Positions 7,500-16,631 of a stretch of 64,000 bases of DNA are shown here, in pieces. The position numbers and the translations under genes were made by a program. Origin of the DNA: Pseudopedobacter sp044361595. Lineage in GTDB: Bacteria > Bacteroidota > Bacteroidia > Sphingobacteriales > Sphingobacteriaceae. The first letter of the stretch is position 1. Each line of letters starts with the position of its first letter. Under the pieces are notes generated by a model that saw only the letters and a list, made by a program, of their open reading frames with translations, was not told where the DNA came from and made no database searches. The stretch is from positions 1 to 64,000 of the forward strand of contig JBIKIN010000006.1 in NCBI GenBank assembly GCA_044361595.1, written 5' to 3'.

Positions 7500-8756
7500 T
7501 TAGTTAATATTTAATTTATTACGATATATTAATTCGGCTACCATTTTACCATTTAACATAGCCGCATTTAAAGAGCCATTTGTAAGATAATCGCCACATT
7601 TATAAAGGTTTGTATCAATTATAAAATCTTCCTCATCAGGCATGTATTTTACCGAGTCTTGATTTGGCAAAGCGTAATCTATTTCAAAACTTTCTAAATA
7701 TTCCCAGTCTGTTGTTTTAAACCAAAAAGATAATTCATCTTTGCTTTTTTTAATAATATCGTCTAAGGAAATATTAAAATTATATTCTATAATAGAAATA
7801 GAGACTAAATAATGATCAGAAGTTGAAAAGTTATCGCAAATATTATTTAAAACCGCCACATTATTAACCAAACAATTTGGTTTTGCAACCAAACCAATCA
7901 GCGCTTCATTAAAAGGTTTAGTTTTAGTCTTAAAATATAAGTTCAGAACTTTACGGTGTTGACCTGATTGTTTAATCTTAAAAGAGGGTAAGTTCAATTC
8001 GTTAGTAGCAATTAAAATGTCATTTGCTTTAAAAGTTGTTCCATCTTCTAAAGTAATCTCATCTTTATTAATGTGGGCTACTCTTGTATTTAAAAAAAGT
8101 TCATTAGCTTTTAAATCTTTAGCTAGTTGATTAGGTATGGCTTGAATACCATCTTCTGGTAAAAGTGCCTCCCCTTCGCCAAACATCTTAAACACAAAAT
8201 TAAACATGCGGCTAGAAGTTGTTAATTCCTTTTCTAAAAAGATTCCTCCTAGAAATGGTTTAAAGAAAACAGTAATCATTCTTTCGCTAAAACCATATTG
8301 GTTTAGAAATTGTAAGGTACTTTGCTCTTTTTCTTTAAAAATCTGATCAACAGTCTTGCTTTTTAAAGCCAGCTTAAGTTTTAGCATTAATAATTTATCC
8401 TTTAGATTGCCAATTGGAGAAAATAAAGTTTCCAATAAGCCACTGGGTTGCCTTAAAGGGTCAACAACATTATGCACTCCATTAGCATGAAAAACTTTTG
8501 CGCCAGATAAAAACGGTTTTAGTTTAAGAGCGTCATAATCTAAAATCTCTTTCGCTAACGGATAAGCACCTAAAAGAACTTGAAAGCCTTTATCCATTAA
8601 AAATCCATCCTTTTTAAATGTTCTTACTCTACCCCCTACTCCGTCACTAGCTTCAAAAACTTTTACACTAAATCCAAACTGCTTTAAAAATTTTGCTGCT
8701 GTTAGTCCAGCTATTCCTGCTCCAATAATAATGACAGATTTTTCTTTTTTAGACAT
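7500..8756 (-). CDS. NAD(P)/FAD-dependent amine-oxidase / phytoene-desaturase-like oxidoreductase
   Basis: A 418-residue flavoprotein. The N-terminal Rossmann motif IIIGAGIAGLTAAKFL, the following acidic strand end VFEASDGVGGRVRTF and the C-terminal YKCGDYLTNGSLNAAMLNG (FAD-binding tail) place it in the amine oxidase/phytoene desaturase superfamily. Family members desaturate carotenoids or oxidise amines, and the substrate cannot be fixed here: no carotenoid genes are adjacent. It is transcribed away from the acyl-CoA thioesterase gene. Its 3' side faces the small-RNA locus. Confidence 0.85.
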   Translation of the reverse strand: MSKKEKSVIIIGAGIAGLTAAKFLKQFGFSVKVFEASDGVGGRVRTFKKDGFLMDKGFQVLLGAYPLAKEILDYDALKLKPFLSGAKVFHANGVHNVVDPLRQPSGLLETLFSPIGNLKDKLLMLKLKLALKSKTVDQIFKEKEQSTLQFLNQYGFSERMITVFFKPFLGGIFLEKELTTSSRMFNFVFKMFGEGEALLPEDGIQAIPNQLAKDLKANELFLNTRVAHINKDEITLEDGTTFKANDILIATNELNLPSFKIKQSGQHRKVLNLYFKTKTKPFNEALIGLVAKPNCLVNNVAVLNNICDNFSTSDHYLVSISIIEYNFNISLDDIIKKSKDELSFWFKTTDWEYLESFEIDYALPNQDSVKYMPDEEDFIIDTNLYKCGDYLTNGSLNAAMLNGKMVAELIYRNKLNIN

Positions 8757-8849
8757 ATATCTTTTACACCTGTTCTCTAAATTTGTTTGTAATTAATTTT
8801 ATAAATTCTATTTTGAGCCTAATATAAAACATCTGTAAAAGTAAACACT

Positions 8850-9257
8850 ATGAACACCAAACCAAAAATGAATTTTCATACCCGTAAATGGGTAAAACCA
8901 GAAGATTTAAACCCTACTGGAACTTTATTTGGTGGTAGTTTATTAAAATGGATAGACGAAGAGGCAGCCATTTATGCCATTTGCCAGCTTGATAATAAAA
9001 GAGTAGTGACTAAATATATGTCGGAGATTAATTTTTTAAGCTCGGCAGTACAAGGAGATATTATAGAAATGGGAATTATTGCTACACAGTTTGGAACAAC
9101 CTCTATTACCCTGTTTTGCGAAGTAAGAAATAAAATAACCCGACAAAGTATTTTAACTATAGATAAGATTGTGTTTGTAAACATAGACGAGAATTTCAAC
9201 CCCGTTCCACATGGTAAAACACATATCACCTACTCAGCAGATCGGTTTAAGGATTAG
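8850..9257 (+). CDS. Acyl-CoA thioesterase (hotdog fold, YciA-like)
   Basis: A 135-residue single hotdog-domain protein. LNPTGTLFGGSLLKWIDEEAAIYA carries the family pattern, with the catalytic aspartate in KWIDE and the strand-turn FGG; EINFLSSAVQGDIIEMG and NKITRQSILTIDKIVFVNID complete the fold. It hydrolyses acyl-CoA thioesters in the cytosol; the chain-length preference is unknown. Its last 11 bases overlap the end of the convergent helicase gene. Confidence 0.9.
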   Translation: MNTKPKMNFHTRKWVKPEDLNPTGTLFGGSLLKWIDEEAAIYAICQLDNKRVVTKYMSEINFLSSAVQGDIIEMGIIATQFGTTSITLFCEVRNKITRQSILTIDKIVFVNIDENFNPVPHGKTHITYSADRFKD

Positions 9258-10470
9258 GCTTTTTAAAATTTTTCTTTTTCTTCCAGTTAGAGTTCCCGTT
9301 AAACTTCTTTTTAAACCTAATTGAAGGCTTATATTCTGGTCCTTCTTTTAATCCTTCCGGAAGAGGTAGTTTTGGCACTTCGCTTCCAATCATTTCTTCA
9401 ATTCTACCAAATTGGAACTGATCTTTATCATTAATGAAAGTAATTGCTGTACCGGTAGTTTCTGCTCTTGCAGTTCTACCAATTCTGTGGATATAATCTT
9501 CTGGGTCTGGTGGGACATCAAAATTAACCACTAAACTTATTGCTTCCACATCAATACCTCTAGAAATAACATCGGTACCAATTAAAACGGCTAACTTTTT
9601 ACCTTTAAAACGCACCATAATATCTTCTCGGCTATCTTGATCTAAATCAGAATGGAAGGCTTCGCTTAAAATCCCTTGTCGGTTTAAAGCACTATTCAAC
9701 TTCTTAACTGTTTCTTTTCTCGATGCAAAAACAATAACACTTTTAAACTCGGCATTGGCTAGAATATTTTTCAATAAATCAATTTTCTGATCATCAAAAA
9801 CTAAATAAGCCTGCTGTAAGATACCTGCCGAAGGTTTAGAAATAGCTATATTAATCTCTACAGGGTTATGTAAAATCTTTTTAGATAGCGACCGTATTTT
9901 AGGAGGCATGGTAGCCGAGAATAACAAATTTTGACGTTTTTTAGGCAAATAACTAATAATCCTTACAATATCTTCGTAAAAACCCATATCCATCATCCTA
10001 TCAGCCTCGTCTAAAACCAAATGTTTTAAATGATCTAAATTAATGGCCTTAGATGTTAAATGAGCAATTAATCGCCCTGGCGTTGCCACAACAATATTAA
10101 CCCCATCAGTTAAAGAGCGCTTTTGCTGCTCGTAACTAAAACCATCTCCACCGCCATAAACCGCAATAGAAGTACAGCCTGTAAAATAAGCTAAACCCAT
10201 AATTTGCTGATCTATTTGCAAGGCCAATTCTCTAGTTGGCGATAAAATTAAAGTATCTATGTGACTCTTGTCGTCTTGCTCAATTTTATGCAACAAAGGC
10301 AATAAGTATGATGCTGTTTTGCCAGTACCTGTTTGGGCGCAAGCAATCATATCTTTACCTTCTAAAACAACTGGAATAGCCTCTTGCTGTATGGGTGTAG
10401 GCTTGGTGAAACCCATGGTATCTAGTCCTTCTTGTAAAGAAGAAACAAAGTTAAAATCTTGAAAAGTCAA
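9247..10470 (-). CDS. DEAD-box RNA helicase
   Basis: A 407-residue ATP-dependent RNA helicase. Motifs in order: Q motif GFTKPTPIQQEAIP, motif I AQTGTGKT, Ia PTRELALQ, II VLDEADRM, III SATMP, V ATP... GTDVISRGID and VI HRIGRTARAE. The tail is short, basic and lysine/asparagine-rich (KKKFNGNSNWKKKKNFKK), as in RhlE-type helicases that act on rRNA assembly or cold-stressed RNA. Length matches the minimal RhlE core. It overlaps the convergent thioesterase gene by 11 bases. Confidence 0.93.
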   Translation of the reverse strand: MTFQDFNFVSSLQEGLDTMGFTKPTPIQQEAIPVVLEGKDMIACAQTGTGKTASYLLPLLHKIEQDDKSHIDTLILSPTRELALQIDQQIMGLAYFTGCTSIAVYGGGDGFSYEQQKRSLTDGVNIVVATPGRLIAHLTSKAINLDHLKHLVLDEADRMMDMGFYEDIVRIISYLPKKRQNLLFSATMPPKIRSLSKKILHNPVEINIAISKPSAGILQQAYLVFDDQKIDLLKNILANAEFKSVIVFASRKETVKKLNSALNRQGILSEAFHSDLDQDSREDIMVRFKGKKLAVLIGTDVISRGIDVEAISLVVNFDVPPDPEDYIHRIGRTARAETTGTAITFINDKDQFQFGRIEEMIGSEVPKLPLPEGLKEGPEYKPSIRFKKKFNGNSNWKKKKNFKKPNP

Positions 10471-10581
10471 AAATTAATTATTAAAATATCAATGTACACA
10501 AATATAGTTTATTTATTTAAACAGTTTATGTATGTAAAATACAGATGACTTCAATATGAAACGGGGTAGTAAAATCATTAA

Positions 10582-11043
10582 TTATTTATTTTCATAAATA
10601 TGCTTGCTTGCATCTCCCGTAACCTCATGGCAATTACAATTACCTCCCCACTTTTTGGTACCATCTAAGAAATATTCGCATTTCCAAAGTGGTAACTCGT
10701 GTTTAATTTTTTCAATGATAAATCTATTTGCTTCATAAGCTTCTTTACGGTGCGGAGTTGCCGTTATCACTAAAACAGCGCTCTCTCCTATTTTAACTTC
10801 TCCAATTCTATGAATAGCAAAAACGCTAGATAAATTCCATTTCATCTTTGCTTCGGAAATAATTTCTAACATCATTTTCTCGGCTATTTCTTCAGCCGCT
10901 TCATAAAATAAGTGTGATACCTCTAAGCCAAAACTTTGCCTACGAACTGTGCCATTAAACATAACCACGGCACCAGCTTCATGGTCTTGGTGCTCTTCTA
11001 TCAACTTATAAACATCTATTTTTTGATCTGTAATATACATCAT
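10582..11043 (-). CDS. moaE: Molybdopterin synthase catalytic subunit
   Basis: A 153-residue protein, the large subunit of molybdopterin synthase, which adds two sulfurs (from MoaD thiocarboxylate) to precursor Z. Recognisable segments are AGAVVMFNGTVRRQS, LFYEAAEEIAEKMM, HRIGEVKIGE and the active-site region ELPLWKCEYFLDG. Two adjacent ATGs allow a start at 11043 or 11040. The first overlaps the moaD stop by one base (TAATG), so the two subunits are coupled in translation, as their 1:1 complex would favour. Confidence 0.95.
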   Translation of the reverse strand: MMYITDQKIDVYKLIEEHQDHEAGAVVMFNGTVRRQSFGLEVSHLFYEAAEEIAEKMMLEIISEAKMKWNLSSVFAIHRIGEVKIGESAVLVITATPHRKEAYEANRFIIEKIKHELPLWKCEYFLDGTKKWGGNCNCHEVTGDASKHIYENK

Positions 11044-11276
11044 TAACCTCCGCTACTTGGTGGAATAATAGAAACTAACTCGGTTCCATTTAGCTCATTA
11101 TCTAATTCTACAAAAATATCATCAACAGCAAATCTAGAAATGTCTAGTATGGCTTTCGCCAATGGATTTTGAGCAATCAGCTCTTCCTTTAAATCTCTAA
11201 TGGTTTTGGCTTTGCTATTAAAATCCGCTTGAGGCGGAAAATAATCTTTTAATATGGCATACGTTTTTATGATCAT
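11043..11276 (-). CDS. moaD: Molybdopterin synthase sulfur-carrier subunit
   Basis: A 77-residue ubiquitin-like protein ending in the diagnostic Gly-Gly (IIPPSSGG), the site of adenylation and thiocarboxylation. The start at 11276 (IIKTYAILKDYFPPQ) gives the usual family length; an upstream in-frame ATG would add 10 unlikely residues. It lies between moaA and moaE. No MoeB-type adenylyltransferase is present in the window, so activation must rely on an enzyme encoded elsewhere. Confidence 0.92.
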   Translation of the reverse strand: MIIKTYAILKDYFPPQADFNSKAKTIRDLKEELIAQNPLAKAILDISRFAVDDIFVELDNELNGTELVSIIPPSSGG

Positions 11277-11347
11277 TTCGAAGTAATGGTTTAAAAGAAC
11301 ACCCAAGTTGTCAATTATATCATTTAAATCCTAAAATAATAGCAGTG

Positions 11348-12289
11348 CTACCCTCCAATTTCCATCATTCCTAACTCACTTCCTATAAAGCTCATCTGCT
11401 GCTTTTGATTTAAAGCTTTATTCAAATTGTTTTCCAATTCTGGAAGGGATAAATTATTGATATTAATTGGTTCATTTATGCTTAAACAACCATAAATATT
11501 TCCTTGATGATCTAATCTCAGTCGGTTGCAATCTTTACAAAATGGTGTGCTGGTGTTGGCTATTATACCAAATTTGAGACCACAATTAGTATCCCAGTAA
11601 TTGGCTGTTGCCGATATATTACGAGGTAAAGGTTTAAACTCAAAATGATTGGCTATTACCTTTAAAATCTCATCCTGTGAAAAGAAAAAATCTTGTTCAT
11701 TTTGATGCAAATGACCCATAGCCATTACTTCTAAAAAACGAATAGTTATATTTTTAAATTTTGCATATTGAATTAAAGGAATAATCTGATTATCGTTTTT
11801 TCCTTTCATAATTACCGCATTTAGCTTAACCTTTATCCCGCTAATTAATGCTGCATCAATTCCGTTTTTCACTTCTTTGAGCTTATCTCGTTTAGTCATT
11901 TTAATGAAAGCAATATCTTCGGCAGCGTCTAGTGAAATATTAATTTCCTTTAGTCCTGCGGCCTTTAAATCATCGGCTTTTTTGGCTAACAAAAAACCAT
12001 TGCTTGTCATTTTGATATTTTTTATTCCAATATCGGTTAAACCGGAAATTACCTCTTCTAATTGGGGATACAATAAAGGTTCTCCGCCTGTTAACCTAAC
12101 AGATTGTAAATCCAATTGGGCATGTAATTTAGAAACAAGCCCTAATAATCTTTTAAAACTTAAAAGTTGCGGCTTAGCTTGATGAGCTAAATAATCTTCT
12201 TCTGTACAATAAATACAAGCAAAATTACAAGTATCAAGCAAGCTGATTCTTAAATTCTTAAATGTTCTACCAAGGTTATCTTCAATCAT
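11348..12289 (-). CDS. moaA: GTP 3',8-cyclase MoaA
   Basis: A 313-residue radical-SAM enzyme that makes the first Moco intermediate from GTP. The SAM cluster motif is CNFACIYC near residue 17; the second Fe-S cluster is carried by CGLKFGIIANTSTPFC and KDCNRLRL in the C-terminal third. The protein ends GMMEIGG, the conserved C-terminal double glycine needed for activity. It is about 15 residues shorter than E. coli MoaA. It starts 3 bases after the TauE-like gene stops, so the two are co-transcribed. Confidence 0.95.
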   Translation of the reverse strand: MIEDNLGRTFKNLRISLLDTCNFACIYCTEEDYLAHQAKPQLLSFKRLLGLVSKLHAQLDLQSVRLTGGEPLLYPQLEEVISGLTDIGIKNIKMTSNGFLLAKKADDLKAAGLKEINISLDAAEDIAFIKMTKRDKLKEVKNGIDAALISGIKVKLNAVIMKGKNDNQIIPLIQYAKFKNITIRFLEVMAMGHLHQNEQDFFFSQDEILKVIANHFEFKPLPRNISATANYWDTNCGLKFGIIANTSTPFCKDCNRLRLDHQGNIYGCLSINEPININNLSLPELENNLNKALNQKQQMSFIGSELGMMEIGG

Positions 12290-12292
12290 TTA

Positions 12293-13024
12293 TTAAAAGA
12301 ATAATAATTTTAAGCAAGCTATACTCATTACAGAGGCTAAAACATACCTTATTGTCTTATTTTGATACAATTTACTTCCAAAATATGCGCCAATCATTCC
12401 GCCAGAAATGGAAGTAAAAAACCATAAGTAACTATAATCTTGAACAAAAAAAGACTGCCCTTTAATGGATAACAAGCCGGCAATAGAATTGCAAAATATA
12501 AAAAATGCAGAAGCTGCCGCTGATTCTTTAGCATTTGTCCAGCCCATTAAAATTAAAACTGGACTTAAAAATATTCCTCCACCAATATTTAATAATCCTG
12601 CTGCAAAACCCAAAATTGCACCTGTTACTAAGCCTGCAAGTAATGAAATCTCTTTTCTATTTTCTTTATCAATAGGGTTTATTTGTAATAACCTAGCTAT
12701 TGGAAAAATCAAGGCTAAGCCTAATAAAAGATTGTAGATATTTGCTTTTAATGGAAATTGAGCGCCTATATAAGCACAAGGAATAGAGGTTATTAAAAAA
12801 GGAAAAATCAGTTTCCACTTAAAAAAGCCAGCCTTCTTAAATTGCAAAAAAGCAGATCCAGAAACAATTATATTAAGCAGCAACACTAAAGGCTTATATA
12901 CACCAGCGGCAATCCCTGAAAGCGAAAAAACTGCAATATAACCACTTGCACCACCATGCCCTACGCTAGCATATAAAAATCCTAAAACAAAAAGGAATCC
13001 AGCAATAATAAATTCTATTGGCAT
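12293..13024 (-). CDS. TauE/SafE-family sulfite/anion exporter
   Basis: A 243-residue integral membrane protein with about eight hydrophobic helices and the TauE/SafE pattern: GASGYIAVFSLSG near the N-terminus and the repeat-like GFAAGLLNIGGGIFLSPVLILMG in the middle. Family members move sulfite, sulfoacetate or other anions. Its position directly before moaA, 3 bases apart, suggests a role linked to Moco or sulfur supply, which is inference. Its start faces the Crp-type regulator gene across a 366-base gap. Confidence 0.85.
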   Translation of the reverse strand: MPIEFIIAGFLFVLGFLYASVGHGGASGYIAVFSLSGIAAGVYKPLVLLLNIIVSGSAFLQFKKAGFFKWKLIFPFLITSIPCAYIGAQFPLKANIYNLLLGLALIFPIARLLQINPIDKENRKEISLLAGLVTGAILGFAAGLLNIGGGIFLSPVLILMGWTNAKESAAASAFFIFCNSIAGLLSIKGQSFFVQDYSYLWFFTSISGGMIGAYFGSKLYQNKTIRYVLASVMSIACLKLLFF

Positions 13025-13390
13025 TTAAAATTTAGATGCGTTTGTTAAAAAGTAAATATAAAATTTTATCCTCAAGCTTTGCTCACATAGCTTAAGAAAT
13101 ATAACTAGTTCAAAATTAAATTTTACCTAAAATAATTTTAATTACAACTAATTTTAGAAGTTTTAAAAGCTAATCCTTAATAAAAATTGATAATCAACCA
13201 AAAAAATAGATAAAAATGATAATTCTAACTTAAATTTAAATCTGTAATTAAATACTATTTAACCTTTTTTAATTTTTTGCTGATTTTAAATTTATTTTCT
13301 CTTATTTTTATAAATTATACTAAATAATAAAACCTGATTAATACTTTTTTGACTAATAATTACCAAATAGCAAAAAAAACAATATTTATA
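13025..13390. promoter_or_regulatory. Divergent intergenic region of the Moco cluster
   Basis: This very AT-rich 366-base gap separates the TauE/moaA/moaD/moaE unit from the crp-type gene. It must hold both promoters. A perfect 11-base palindrome TTGATAATCAA sits at 13187-13197; its half sites resemble Crp/Fnr boxes, but the spacing is one base instead of the usual four. No open reading frame or RNA was recognised. Confidence 0.4.
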
Positions 13391-14083
13391 ATGAAAATAA
13401 GCAAAAAAAAATTTAATATAGAGAATTGCTATCTGAGTAAAAACAGTTTAAAAGAGTGGCTTCCTGCTATAGACGCAAATAAAAAAGTATATGAATTTAA
13501 AAAAGGAGATACCATTTTTAAAGAAGGTGATGTGGTTGAAGGAATTTACTTTGTTTATGACGGGAAGGTAAAAGTTCATAAGAAATGGGGAGATAAAGAA
13601 CTAATTTTAAGATTTGCCAAATCAGGCTCAATTCTAGGCCATAGGGGCTTAAGCACTAACAATAACATCTTTCCAATAACTGCAACAGCGTTAGAAAATG
13701 GTGCCGTTGGCTTTATTTCTCTTGATTTTTTTATTAGCACCTTAAAGGTAAACCCAGAGTTTTCTATAAAATTATTAATGTTTTTTGCAGACGAATTACA
13801 AGAGTCGGAAAAGAAAATGAGAAACCTTGCGCATATGAGTGTAAAAGGAAGACTTTGCCGAGCCCTTCTTTCCTTTAAAGCACAATTTGGTATAGATGAA
13901 AAAAAAGCTTTGAAAATAGAACTTTCTAAACAAGATATTTCATCATACGTAGGCGCTACTTACGAGACATTATTTAGAATATTAAATGAATTAACAGAAA
14001 ACAAAGCAATTGAAGTAGATAAAAGAAGTATTAGGCTAATAGATGAAGAAAAATTGATTGCATTTTCTAAAGAAGAAGATTAA
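13391..14083 (+). CDS. Crp/Fnr-family transcriptional regulator
   Basis: A 230-residue regulator with an N-terminal cyclic-nucleotide-type beta roll (FKKGDTIFKEGDVVEGIYFVYDGKVKVHK) and a C-terminal winged helix (SKQDISSYVGATYETLFRILNELTENKAIEVDKRSIRL). It has only one N-terminal cysteine, so it is not an Fe-S type Fnr. The ATG at 13391 is preferred over a TTG 42 bases earlier. Its position inside the Moco cluster suggests it controls these genes, perhaps in response to low oxygen or nitrogen oxides. Its stop directly abuts the moeA stop. Confidence 0.88.
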   Translation: MKISKKKFNIENCYLSKNSLKEWLPAIDANKKVYEFKKGDTIFKEGDVVEGIYFVYDGKVKVHKKWGDKELILRFAKSGSILGHRGLSTNNNIFPITATALENGAVGFISLDFFISTLKVNPEFSIKLLMFFADELQESEKKMRNLAHMSVKGRLCRALLSFKAQFGIDEKKALKIELSKQDISSYVGATYETLFRILNELTENKAIEVDKRSIRLIDEEKLIAFSKEED

Positions 14084-15265
14084 CTAAAGTAAAATACAAG
14101 GCACCAATTCTCCTTTTTTAATCTCTTTTCTTTCGGCAATTTGTAATGCCAAAGCATTAGCTTCAAACCCCAATCTTACATCGCCCGAACCATTTATTGC
14201 GATTTTATTTAACCCTCCATCAGTAAAATCTATAGGAAAAAATTCATCTAAATTTGATGGTTTTTGTCTATTAAAATTTAAAGGCAAAGGAATCATCTCT
14301 AAATTGCTCTTATTTAAACAAGCATTAATGTAAAACTCTATAAACAATTTAAAGGTTACCAAGCAAGAATAAGGATTGCCAGGTAAGGCAAATACCATGG
14401 TTTTGTTTTCAAAAATACCACACCAAATTGGCTTTCCAGGTTTTATAGCTATTTTGTGAAATAGTTTATGTAATCCTAAATCTTCTAAAATGGAAGGAAT
14501 ATAATCTACCTCACCTGCAGAAACCCCTCCGGAAATGATTAAAATATCTGTATCTAATAAATTCTGATGAATATTTAACTCTAAAGCTTCAACATCATCT
14601 AAAACATGTAAATTTCCTGATAAACTAATTTGATTTTGATTTAAAAGTGCCTTTATTACGTATTTATTACTGTTGTAGATATGCGTAGGCATAACTTCCT
14701 GACCTAAATCTAAAACTTCGTTGCCAGTGGTAATTAATTTTACTTTAGGTAATATTTCTACACATACTTTTGCTAAACCCAAAGAAGCTAAAAATCCAAT
14801 GGTTGCAGCTCTTACTAAAGTGCCCTTTTTAATGGCTAAATTATCCTTTTTTACATCTTGCCCTTGATTTGCAATATTTTGGTGACGGATGACGCCCTCA
14901 ACCATTATTGCATAAATGTCATCTTTAAACGATAAATCTTCTATTTTTATAACTGCATTTGCACTTGCCGGCACAGCGGCGCCAGTCATAATTTTATAAC
15001 ATTCGCCTTGTTTTAATTCCTTGTTGCTAATACTTCCAGCTAAAACAGTTTCAACACATTTAAATTGCTTAATGTCGTTTTGAAAATCATCAATGTTAAT
15101 AGCAATGCCATCCATCATAGACCTATTAAATGGCGGAAAGTCTCGTGACGCGTAAATATCTTGCGCCAAAACTCTTTCTAATGCGTTTTCTAAATCAACG
15201 GATTCAACTCCAAAAGAATGAGCTTTTGAAAGTATTATTGAACGAGCTTCTTGAAATGAAATCAT
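14084..15265 (-). CDS. moeA: Molybdopterin molybdenumtransferase
   Basis: A 393-residue enzyme that inserts molybdate into adenylylated molybdopterin. Recognisable parts are the N-terminal DFPPFNRSMMDGIAI, the MITTGNEV-like ITTGNEVLDLG of the MoCF-binding domain, IISGGVSAGEVDYI, and GKPIWCGIF... ALPGNPYSCLVTF. Length is family-typical. It follows moaCB with 31 bases between and converges on the Crp-type gene with no gap. Confidence 0.95.
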   Translation of the reverse strand: MISFQEARSIILSKAHSFGVESVDLENALERVLAQDIYASRDFPPFNRSMMDGIAINIDDFQNDIKQFKCVETVLAGSISNKELKQGECYKIMTGAAVPASANAVIKIEDLSFKDDIYAIMVEGVIRHQNIANQGQDVKKDNLAIKKGTLVRAATIGFLASLGLAKVCVEILPKVKLITTGNEVLDLGQEVMPTHIYNSNKYVIKALLNQNQISLSGNLHVLDDVEALELNIHQNLLDTDILIISGGVSAGEVDYIPSILEDLGLHKLFHKIAIKPGKPIWCGIFENKTMVFALPGNPYSCLVTFKLFIEFYINACLNKSNLEMIPLPLNFNRQKPSNLDEFFPIDFTDGGLNKIAINGSGDVRLGFEANALALQIAERKEIKKGELVPCILL

Positions 15266-15296
15266 GAATTAATAACAATTATATAAAATAAACCAA

Positions 15297-16247
15297 TCAA
15301 TGCCCCCCACCCATCATCATTGCTCTAGCATGAAAAACCGCGGGAATAATAGACTCTAAACCTTCTTTTACACCTTTTACACTTCCAGGCAAAGTAACAA
15401 TCAAAGTATTTGCAATAACCCCCGCTACTGCCCTACTCATCATAGCCAAAGGAGTACGTTGCTGACCAAAACTACGCATAGCTTCGGCAATACCACTTGC
15501 ATTTCGCTCTAAAATTTCTTGTACTGCTTCAACGGTAACATCTCTAGGGCCTAATCCCGTACCACCGGTAGTAAATATAAACTCAACATCTTCGTTAACC
15601 CAAGCCAATATTTGATCCTGAATTTTAGATTTATCATCCATCACAACTTCAAAAAACTTAATGTTAGCATTTACTTTTTCTAACATTTGCTTCATCAATA
15701 AGCCAGACACATCTTCTCTTTTACCTGCCGCAGTAGTATCAGAACACACCAAAATTGCACAAATTGGTTTTTCGGTTATAAATTTGTTTCTATCGCTTTT
15801 GCCACCTTTTTTTTCTAACAAACGAATATTTCCAATTTCTAAATCAGTGTCTATTGGCTTTAGCATATCATAAATCTCTAATGCAGCTACAGATACTGCC
15901 GTGAGCATTTCCATTTCAATTCCTGTTCGGCCAATAGATTTTGCTTCGCCAAAAATTACAATCCCGGTTCTATTAAAAGTATCTTTATTAAAAATATCAC
16001 CATGTTTTTCTTTATTTAAGAACTCGAAATTCAAATCCATTCCATCTATTTGTACAGGATGGCAATGAGGTAACAACTGAGGTGTTAATTTTGCGCCAAT
16101 AAAACCTGCCGCCTTAGCAACATCAAACAAATTACCTTTTGGCAACGCATTATTTTTAATTAAATCAATGGTTTTCGGCATACAATAAATCACACCGACT
16201 GCCTTAGCCGTTCTTAAAGTAATTTGCTTACTGGTAATATCTCTCAT
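15297..16247 (-). CDS. moaCB: Bifunctional molybdenum cofactor protein MoaC-MoaB fusion
   Basis: A 316-residue fusion. Residues 1-150 are MoaC (cyclic pyranopterin monophosphate synthase), with LLPHCHPVQIDG, TGIEMEMLTAVSVAALEIYDM and the catalytic EKKGGKSD. Residues 160-316 are a MoaB/Mog-type domain with LVCSDTTAAGKREDVSG, FTTGGTGLGPRDVTVEA and TLPGSVKGVKEGL, which adenylylates molybdopterin. The fusion puts an early and a late pathway step in one chain. It leads a two-gene unit with moeA. Confidence 0.95.
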   Translation of the reverse strand: MRDITSKQITLRTAKAVGVIYCMPKTIDLIKNNALPKGNLFDVAKAAGFIGAKLTPQLLPHCHPVQIDGMDLNFEFLNKEKHGDIFNKDTFNRTGIVIFGEAKSIGRTGIEMEMLTAVSVAALEIYDMLKPIDTDLEIGNIRLLEKKGGKSDRNKFITEKPICAILVCSDTTAAGKREDVSGLLMKQMLEKVNANIKFFEVVMDDKSKIQDQILAWVNEDVEFIFTTGGTGLGPRDVTVEAVQEILERNASGIAEAMRSFGQQRTPLAMMSRAVAGVIANTLIVTLPGSVKGVKEGLESIIPAVFHARAMMMGGGH

Positions 16248-16289
16248 GCACTTGTAATGTTAGGCTAAATTATGATTATTTATTTTTTA

Positions 16290-16442
16290 GAAAAGCAAAA
16301 CCTTTGCACAACAATACCGATAGTCCCGCTTTCGCTACTCGCTTTTTTTATTTCCCAAAAAAAGGAAAATAAAAAAGAGCTCAAACATGCCGCTCAATCG
16401 GGTTTAAAAAGCAGAGCAGTTGCAATAAAAAAAGGGCCTTCT
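16290..16442. repeat. Probable dispersed intergenic element
   Basis: Part of a 596-base gap between moaCB and the permease. The segment has a GC-richer patch (TAGTCCCGCTTTCGCTACTCGC), two short hairpins (TTTCCC/GGGAAA-like around 16350) and homopolymer runs. It carries CCTTTGCACAA at 16301, close to CCTTTGGACAA at 39259 in the repeat between acr3 and arsC. An 85-codon plus-strand frame across it is lysine-rich and not convincing. A dispersed Sphingobacteriaceae repeat is inferred, not shown. Confidence 0.35.
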
Positions 16443-16631
16443 TTATATTTTAGGTATACTTATATTTTCATTAACAGGAATAACCGTCAAAACAAAGCTT
16501 TCCCATTGATCAGCAACTGGTATAAATAAATTAATATTTTTTTTATCAATTGCTTTAATAGCATAAGTAAAATTTGAAACGAATTCTATCATAAAAAATT
16601 CTAAAAAAAATTTATTCAAATTAATTATCAT
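16443..16631 (-). CDS. Hypothetical small protein
   Basis: A possible 62-residue protein, or 49 residues from the second ATG at 16592. The sequence has an ordinary amino-acid mix (for example NLFIPVADQWESF and TVIPVNENISIPKI) and ends exactly at the border of the repeat element. No family was recognised. It could be a real small gene or a chance frame in the AT-rich gap. The remainder of the gap up to 16843 shows only a 60-codon lysine-rich plus-strand frame that I do not support. Confidence 0.25.
   Translation of the reverse strand: MIINLNKFFLEFFMIEFVSNFTYAIKAIDKKNINLFIPVADQWESFVLTVIPVNENISIPKI

Noticed and set aside
13187..13197. TTGATAATCAA as a Crp/Fnr operator
   Set aside because: The half sites look right, but the one-base spacing does not fit the usual four, and chance occurrence in AT-rich DNA is easy; kept only as a note in the gap entry.
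16272..16529. 85-codon plus-strand frame in the gap after moaCB
   Set aside because: Lysine-rich, crosses the repeat-like element and has no family look.
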